From contig NC_049997.1 of NCBI RefSeq assembly GCF_000003815.2, forward strand, positions 7,673,781-7,710,974: a stretch of DNA of 37,194 nucleotides, read 5' to 3'. Position numbers and translations under genes: made by a program. Shown here piece after piece: positions 32,101-37,194 of the stretch; the stretch's first letter is position 1; each line of letters begins with the position of its first letter. Origin of the DNA: Branchiostoma floridae. Taxonomy: Eukaryota > Chordata > Leptocardii > Amphioxiformes > Branchiostomatidae. Below the pieces are notes generated by a model. It was not told the DNA's origin and ran no database searches. It saw only the letters and a list, made by a program, of their open reading frames with translations.

Positions 32101-33463
32101 CCTAATTAAGTATGCAAATTATTTGGCAATTATGCAAATTAGCATAATTGATACCTAACTAATTAATGAAACATCACTAAGGGTATCTACATACCAAAAT
32201 TCATGACGACCCGTCAACCCTTTCTTGAGGTATTCCCTTTCAAAGTCTGACACTATCATGTCCCTGCATTTTCAAAAAAAGCTGCTTGGGGGACCAAACC
32301 TGCACCACTTACTCTCGGTGATTAAAGAGCTATCTACCAATAGAAATCAAGTCAATAGCTTGTCCAGAACTTAAGATTGGAAACCCCTGCAGTACCGTAA
32401 CAAGCCGCTAGGGGGCTTAAAATCTAATCGTTTCCAGGTCCCATCAAGACCTACCCACATATCGCATATGAGAAATAACGGAAGTCTGTGGCAGTACCAC
32501 AGGAAGCCACTATTTGGTCCATAATCCAACTTGTCCTCGTTTTGCCTACACCTACCTACGTACTAAATATCATAAAGATGCACAAACACTGATTGTCTGG
32601 TTATGCTGTTCACAAACACGCCCACAGAAAACAAACACGGTACCTACAACTGGGATGTCCAAGAATTTGCACGAATATTATGACAAAAGCACGAATCATT
32701 ATGCGAAAACGTACGATTCTATGAAAAAAATGAAGGTGGTTTCTCACTGCACTTGGGGCACCTGTGCGGCACTGCGGGGTTCGAAACATACTCAACGAAT
32801 TTCAGAGATAAACAAGTAATTTCCAGACGTTTTGTGTATTTTGTTGCCTTATGACTTCTACTTTTATGTATTGCGCAATGTCTACATTATAAAAAATCGG
32901 AGAAAATAACACAACAGTGCCGCAGTAAACGAACCCTTCAGTGCACCGGTGCCCCAAGTGCAGTGACATACCACCTTCATGAATCATTAGGTGAAACGTA
33001 CGAATTTCATTTATTTGATACGCACGAACCTTATGCAAACCGAGGGCGAGGGCTACATTACGAGAAGGCATGAGCGATTCTACCCGTGGTGTTTCTATTT
33101 CAAAGTATGTATGGATATATACCGCGCCACGAAGACGTATTTGATAGCTTGTGAGCTACTGTTTTGCTTACGGCGTGTCGGATCGTATTTTTCCTGTCGC
33201 CGAAGATTGATGGCGTCTTTGATGTGACCCCGGCAACGGTTGGTTGTTTCCCTTAAGATTCGTACGTATTACATAAGATTCATGCGTTTTACAGTTGGTT
33301 CGTGTGTATCACATAATATATACACGTTTACACCTTGTACATTTTCATAAAATTCGTACGTTTTCGCCTACTGATTCGTGCGTTTTTCATAAAATTCGTC
33401 AGTTCGTGCTTTGACACCGCTGTGCAAACGGCAGCGAAAACATAATCTTCTCGGCGAATGTAA
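32101..33463 (+). repeat. Dispersed repeat R1, copy 2, split by a nested insertion
   Basis: It shares the AT-rich start (TATGCAAATTA), the GCCGCTAGGGGGC subunit, ATGCTGTTCACAAACAC, and the terminal CTTCTCGGCGAATGTAA (33447-33463) with copy 1 at 13130-13856. The 3' part is displaced by about 750 bases of unrelated foldback sequence. Confidence 0.55.
32668..33409. mobile_element. Foldback element built of inverted CACGAAT/CGTACGA subrepeats
   Basis: The left end (about 32668-32727: GCACGAATCATTATGCGAAA, then ACGTACGATTCTATG) matches the right end (about 33340-33409) in inverted form. An inner pair of arms, 32731-32783 and 32930-32982, is also inverted (GAAGGTGGT, then CACTGCACTTGGGGCACC). The right half carries several degenerate units of ATTCGTACGTTTT/ATTCGTGCGTTTT type about 30 bases apart. 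No coding content. Flanks CAAACACGG and CAAACGG could be a worn target duplication. Confidence 0.65.
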
Positions 33464-34641
33464 TAACTAGTTTATTGATAACATAACCAATTATGTCTTA
33501 CCGGTCATGCAACTGCTCATCCCAATATCGACTTTTGATACAGATATTAGTCACCACAGCTGGGCTATTTACAAGTATGTCCATGCAGACATACACGTAT
33601 AATATTTCTTTTCAACTTATTGTGGTGTTAGCAAAGTTGTTTTCTGTGCTTCATGTGTATTTACATCGTTTGTACGGTCTCGTTTTTTTTTTTAAATTTC
33701 GACCCATGTGGTGAAAGCGTTGAACAGCAAAAAGATACCGTGCTTCAACCGCCAAGAAAAGTGATAATCATGCCAATTACATGTGCAACATCTACTGATG
33801 CATATGGTGATATCCAGGATTTCCGTAACATTTTAAATATATACGAGACATTAATGTAACTCTACCTATACACGCTGACTCAAACACAACAAACTACTAA
33901 TTGGCTTTTTAAGCCGTTTTATTTGCACTTATAACTTTACAAATGAAGCAGCATGAAAAGATTTTCACAATACCTATGAGTTCCTCTTATATGTTGCATT
34001 GAAATGTTGCTCTTAATGTTGCTCTTGATATAACTTTGAAGAAATACAAAGACACATTGTATCAAAAAACAAATAAATTAAATAAATATAAAAACGTTAT
34101 TATGTTTATGTAAACTTGGGACAGATATAATTTCCATGTACATGCCGACAGGCAAACGAGTATTTGGACGTACACCGGCCGTGTGAGAGTTAAACAAGAC
34201 TTTACGTTCAAGTAGAAGAGAAGTACGATTGTGCTGCATATACGAACGTATTTTGTGCAGGAATATTAATTACAGAGTGCTTAGCAACACTTTCTACGTG
34301 CACATATATTTTCACCTCTTGCCTTCTTCAGTATACACTATTAGATAATAGGACTAGGATAACGTTGAATTTAAAGGATTGTTTAACAGAGCGACTTGTG
34401 TTCAGATGTAGTGATATGCTTTTTCAAATACATTTACTAGTGACGTTGACTGCAAAGGTAACTTAACCCGTAATACCGAAGTTCTACCGTAGTGCTGGGT
34501 ACGAGGACAGCAACCAAATCGATTGGTTGTGGTATTCAGCTCGTTTCTTATGTTATGGATACATTTTTCTCAGCTCGAAAACAGGACGTAACGTATGATA
34601 GAGAAGCCCAAATGTTTGAAACAGAAAAAAAAATCATGAAT
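33464..34641. other. Region downstream of gene C
   Basis: No exon or repeat is recognised. It probably includes the gene C 3' UTR; TTTATT at 33918-33923 is AATAAA on minus, about 720 bases past the stop, and may be its poly(A) signal (weak). Confidence 0.4.
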
Positions 34642-36336
34642 CTAGGCCCAAATCGGCAGTCCCCTTGCTGACCGAAGGCGTTTGATAACTGATGCTGTTG
34701 TTACGTTATGCCCTTCTTCACGGACTGTGTCTAGAGTCTCCTGGTACAGAAACTCCGTGAAACGCACCACTGCCAACAACACGTATGCCTGATGGTCCGT
34801 CAGGTTCTCCAACTCTGCGACTAGCTGGAAAAACAGATCAGATAAGTAATCTTGAAATTAGCTGCAAGAGATTAACATGGTACCTTTCAATAAACCAATC
34901 GCTCACATTTTCGACGTTGCATGACTGGGAACTGGGCCTTTAGAATATGTTTTTATCTCATATATTATGTGCATATTTTTTGTCACTTAACATATGCGAA
35001 AGGTTCATCATTAATATGTGTTTGTCACAATACGCAGTGGCTCATGACTCACCTCAGACAAAGGCTGGAAGAAGTATCCGTTTGTCTTTAGAACCCTGTT
35101 TAGAAAGTTCTCCATGATGGCTCTGAAGAGGAAGCTGCTGCTCTCCCGGACATCTGAAGTCTTGCAGCCCGAGCAGTAGAAAGTCCAACACTTCTTGTAA
35201 CTTGTGCACTTTCCGGGCGAAACAAATGAAGCATATCCTAAACGACGTGAAGGAAAGATAACTGTACCCGTTGATGCTTCAGTATACTGTTGACTATAAC
35301 ATACAGCAACAGTACATCTTTAGCATATTACCGGCAAAACATGTCTACATACTTTAGTTTGGTAATATTTCACTCATAGCAAAGTCATTCTTCGTAGAAG
35401 TGTATTTATATAGCAGAACTAGCTCAAAAGTAGACATACAGAATTTCATTGTATTACACATTTTGTTTTTCAAACCACCTTTAATATCAGTACAATATCC
35501 CTGGAAATATCAATACCTTGAACAAGAGCCTCCTTAATAGGACAGTGGCACTCGTCAACGCACTCTCTAAAGATGTGGACAACGATGCACATGAACTTCA
35601 GGTACAGCTCGTCTGGGATAGTCCGTGGGCCTGGGTACCGGTAGAAGAAAATGGGCAGCATCGACGCGAGTTCGCTCGGTTGGCACCAAGGGAAGACAGG
35701 GCATCGTTCCTCCTAAGTATAACCAACAAAGCTGTTCGTTAGCTGTCCTATGATGTATTTTCTTCTAATTCTGCTCAATGAAGTGAGCTTTTCTTTAAAT
35801 TATCACATCAACCTGGTATAGAAGTATACTAACCTGATGTTCCACTGCCCTACCCGACATGGCCATGTCACCTCCAATGTCGTCGGTATCGTGGCACACA
35901 ATGTGCTAAAAGAGAAGATACAGAGAAAGCACAGACGTTTATGATGGCAGCATGTTGATTTTACGACATGAAATTAATAGGCGAGAATTAAGAATTTGGC
36001 AATTATTTCATTATCACATGACCAATTGATGTAAGTAATAATGTTCAACAACTAGTCTTTTGAGCAATCCAAAACTTCATATGATAATAAATGATCATCC
36101 AATAAGTCTAAAGCAACAGCCTGAGTATCACCCTTGTTAGTTTACCGAGATTTCCATACTTCCCCCCTACCAATATTGAGGGGATGGTATGGGAGCTTCG
36201 GTAAACTAAAAAGGATGACATTCAACAGATCTGGCTAACTTAGTACGCTTTGGGAAAGAAAAACTAGGTTTATCAAATTAAAGTCATTCACCTTGCGTTT
36301 TTCGGTGATTGTAGCAGCAACCTTCTTAACAGAGCC
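34642..36336 (-). CDS. Gene C: 3' part of a Cys-rich protein of unknown family
   Basis: Five minus-strand exons with clean GT-AG junctions: 36336-36292, 35905-35834, 35712-35517, 35237-35053, 34824-34642. Phases are consistent, giving 226 residues up to the TAG at 34644-34642. The first exon enters in phase 0 and no start is visible, so the gene continues upstream, probably beyond 37194. Cysteines cluster in two groups: ERCPVFPWC with ECVDECHC, then GKCTSYKKCWTFYCSGC, the latter like a metal-binding or disulfide cluster. The last exon is predicted amphipathic helix (LVAELENLTDHQAYVLLAVV). There is no membrane segment, signal peptide or death domain in the visible part. I do not recognise the family and assign no function. 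Confidence 0.65.
36128..36219. repeat. Palindromic hairpin element in gene C intron
   Basis: TTAGTTTACCGA (36138-36149) is inverted at TCGGTAAACTAA (36198-36209). Pairing continues inward through TTCCATAC/GTATGGGA and CCCCCC/GGGG around an AATATT loop. It is a nearly complete palindrome of about 90 bases, the size and shape of a tiny foldback MITE. Confidence 0.7.
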
Positions 36337-36639
36337 CTGTAATTAAAGCAACGGTTAATATACGCTTTAATTGTTGGTCAATAGAACTTAAGAAGTACAG
36401 AAAGCTAGAGTGAGGCACTCTTTTGTCAGATACAAATGCTCCAACAGGCATTATTCACAAGAGGGATGAAAGCAAAAGTTTAGTAAAGATGAAAAAAAAG
36501 ATCAACAAATGTTTAGCATTTTTCTTCAAATTGTTAGCCCAGATCCAAATAAATGCTACATGATCAATTTGAAATTAATGTAGGCTGTCGGAAGTGTTCC
36601 AACTTGAATATGATATTCATTAAAAATGGACCTACCCTT

Positions 36640-37110
36640 TCGAGACATAAAGGTCTGTCATTGGGCGTTGCCTGTGTTTGTGTGTCTGTGTGTCCGGATT
36701 TTGTAGTGAGCATAACTCAAGAACCTCTGGATAGATTAAAATGATATTTGGTTTGTTGGTAGGTGTTGGGAAGACAAAGGCCAAGGTCAATTTTGGCCCC
36801 CCTGGTATGTGACCTTGGTACTGCAGCAGAAATTCATTTTTTTGATGTTTTGAACTGGATGTGCTATGGTCGTGATTTTGGGATACCAGATAGCTTGTGA
36901 CATAAGGGATATCTGGTGTATATTTGGTTCCCCTAGCAGGTTGCTCTGGAACTGCAGGGGCATTTTTGTCAAAATCTTCTAAGGACGATAACTGAAGAAG
37001 GGAATGACAAATTTACATGATATTTGGTATGTAGGTAGCTTAGACAGAGATGTACATCATGAAATGCAAATTATGCAAACTGGCACTTAATTTGCATATT
37101 TAATGAGGAA
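36640..37110. repeat. Dispersed repeat R2
   Basis: Contains the phrase CATAACTCAAGAACCTCTGG, then ATGATATTTGGT, GGTCAAGGTCAATTTTGG and CCCCCTGGTATGTGACC. ATGATATTTGGTATGTAGG recurs near 37018, so it has internal subunits. It ends in an AT-rich stretch (TTAATTTGCATATTTAATGA). It resembles repeats I associate with amphioxus genomes (from memory, not searched). No coding content. Confidence 0.5.
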
Positions 37111-37194
37111 AATCTGTATTTGCAGTGTTTCCTTTACAGAACTCAGATACGTGCAATATATGTAGTTTTGGGCCAGGTGGAACATTATCAGATA

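Noticed and set aside
32514-32819. Plus-strand frame of 101 codons
   Set aside because: It runs across the R1 repeat into the foldback element; composition is repeat-derived with no domain.

Overview
The window is eukaryotic: coding sequence is broken into many short exons with GT-AG introns and consistent phases. It looks like an invertebrate deuterostome, most likely a cephalochordate (amphioxus). I infer this from the TNF-receptor/death-domain gene content, the dense small transposons, and dispersed repeats that resemble ones I associate with amphioxus; no search was possible. Two runs of N (100 and 606 bases) mark assembly gaps.

Layout: (1) 119-6377, plus strand, a 13-exon patatin-like phospholipase with a complete catalytic apparatus. 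(2) 7022-17056, minus strand, a 14-exon gene ('gene A', 683 residues): an unrecognised N-terminal region, an acidic Ser-rich spacer, a Cys-rich double-hydrophobic exon, and a death-receptor-type tail with a C-terminal death domain. (3) 17759-23219, plus strand, an intact 10-exon TNF-receptor-superfamily death receptor ('gene D', 462 residues) with signal peptide, cysteine-rich domains, one membrane segment and a death domain. (4) 24482-28955, minus strand, a second TNF-receptor-type gene ('gene B', first exon not found) whose cytoplasmic tail and death domain are near-duplicates of those of gene A. (5) 34642-36336, minus strand, the last five exons of a Cys-rich protein that I do not recognise ('gene C'), running off the right edge. 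All exon models were assembled by hand from splice signals and reading phase; every junction listed keeps the frame open.

Functionally the centre of the window is a death-receptor cluster. Genes A and D are head to head across about 700 bases. Genes D and B are convergent, as are the patatin gene and gene A. Genes A and B appear to be a tail duplication: four terminal exons are shared while the N-terminal halves are unrelated, so one death-domain signalling tail is carried behind two different input modules. A perfect palindromic kappaB-type site lies upstream of gene B.

The introns and intergenic DNA hold a mariner-like palindromic element, a TTAA-flanked piggyBac-type miniature element, a foldback element nested in an older repeat, LINE remnants, and a tandem duplication in the patatin 3' region that duplicates the poly(A) signal.
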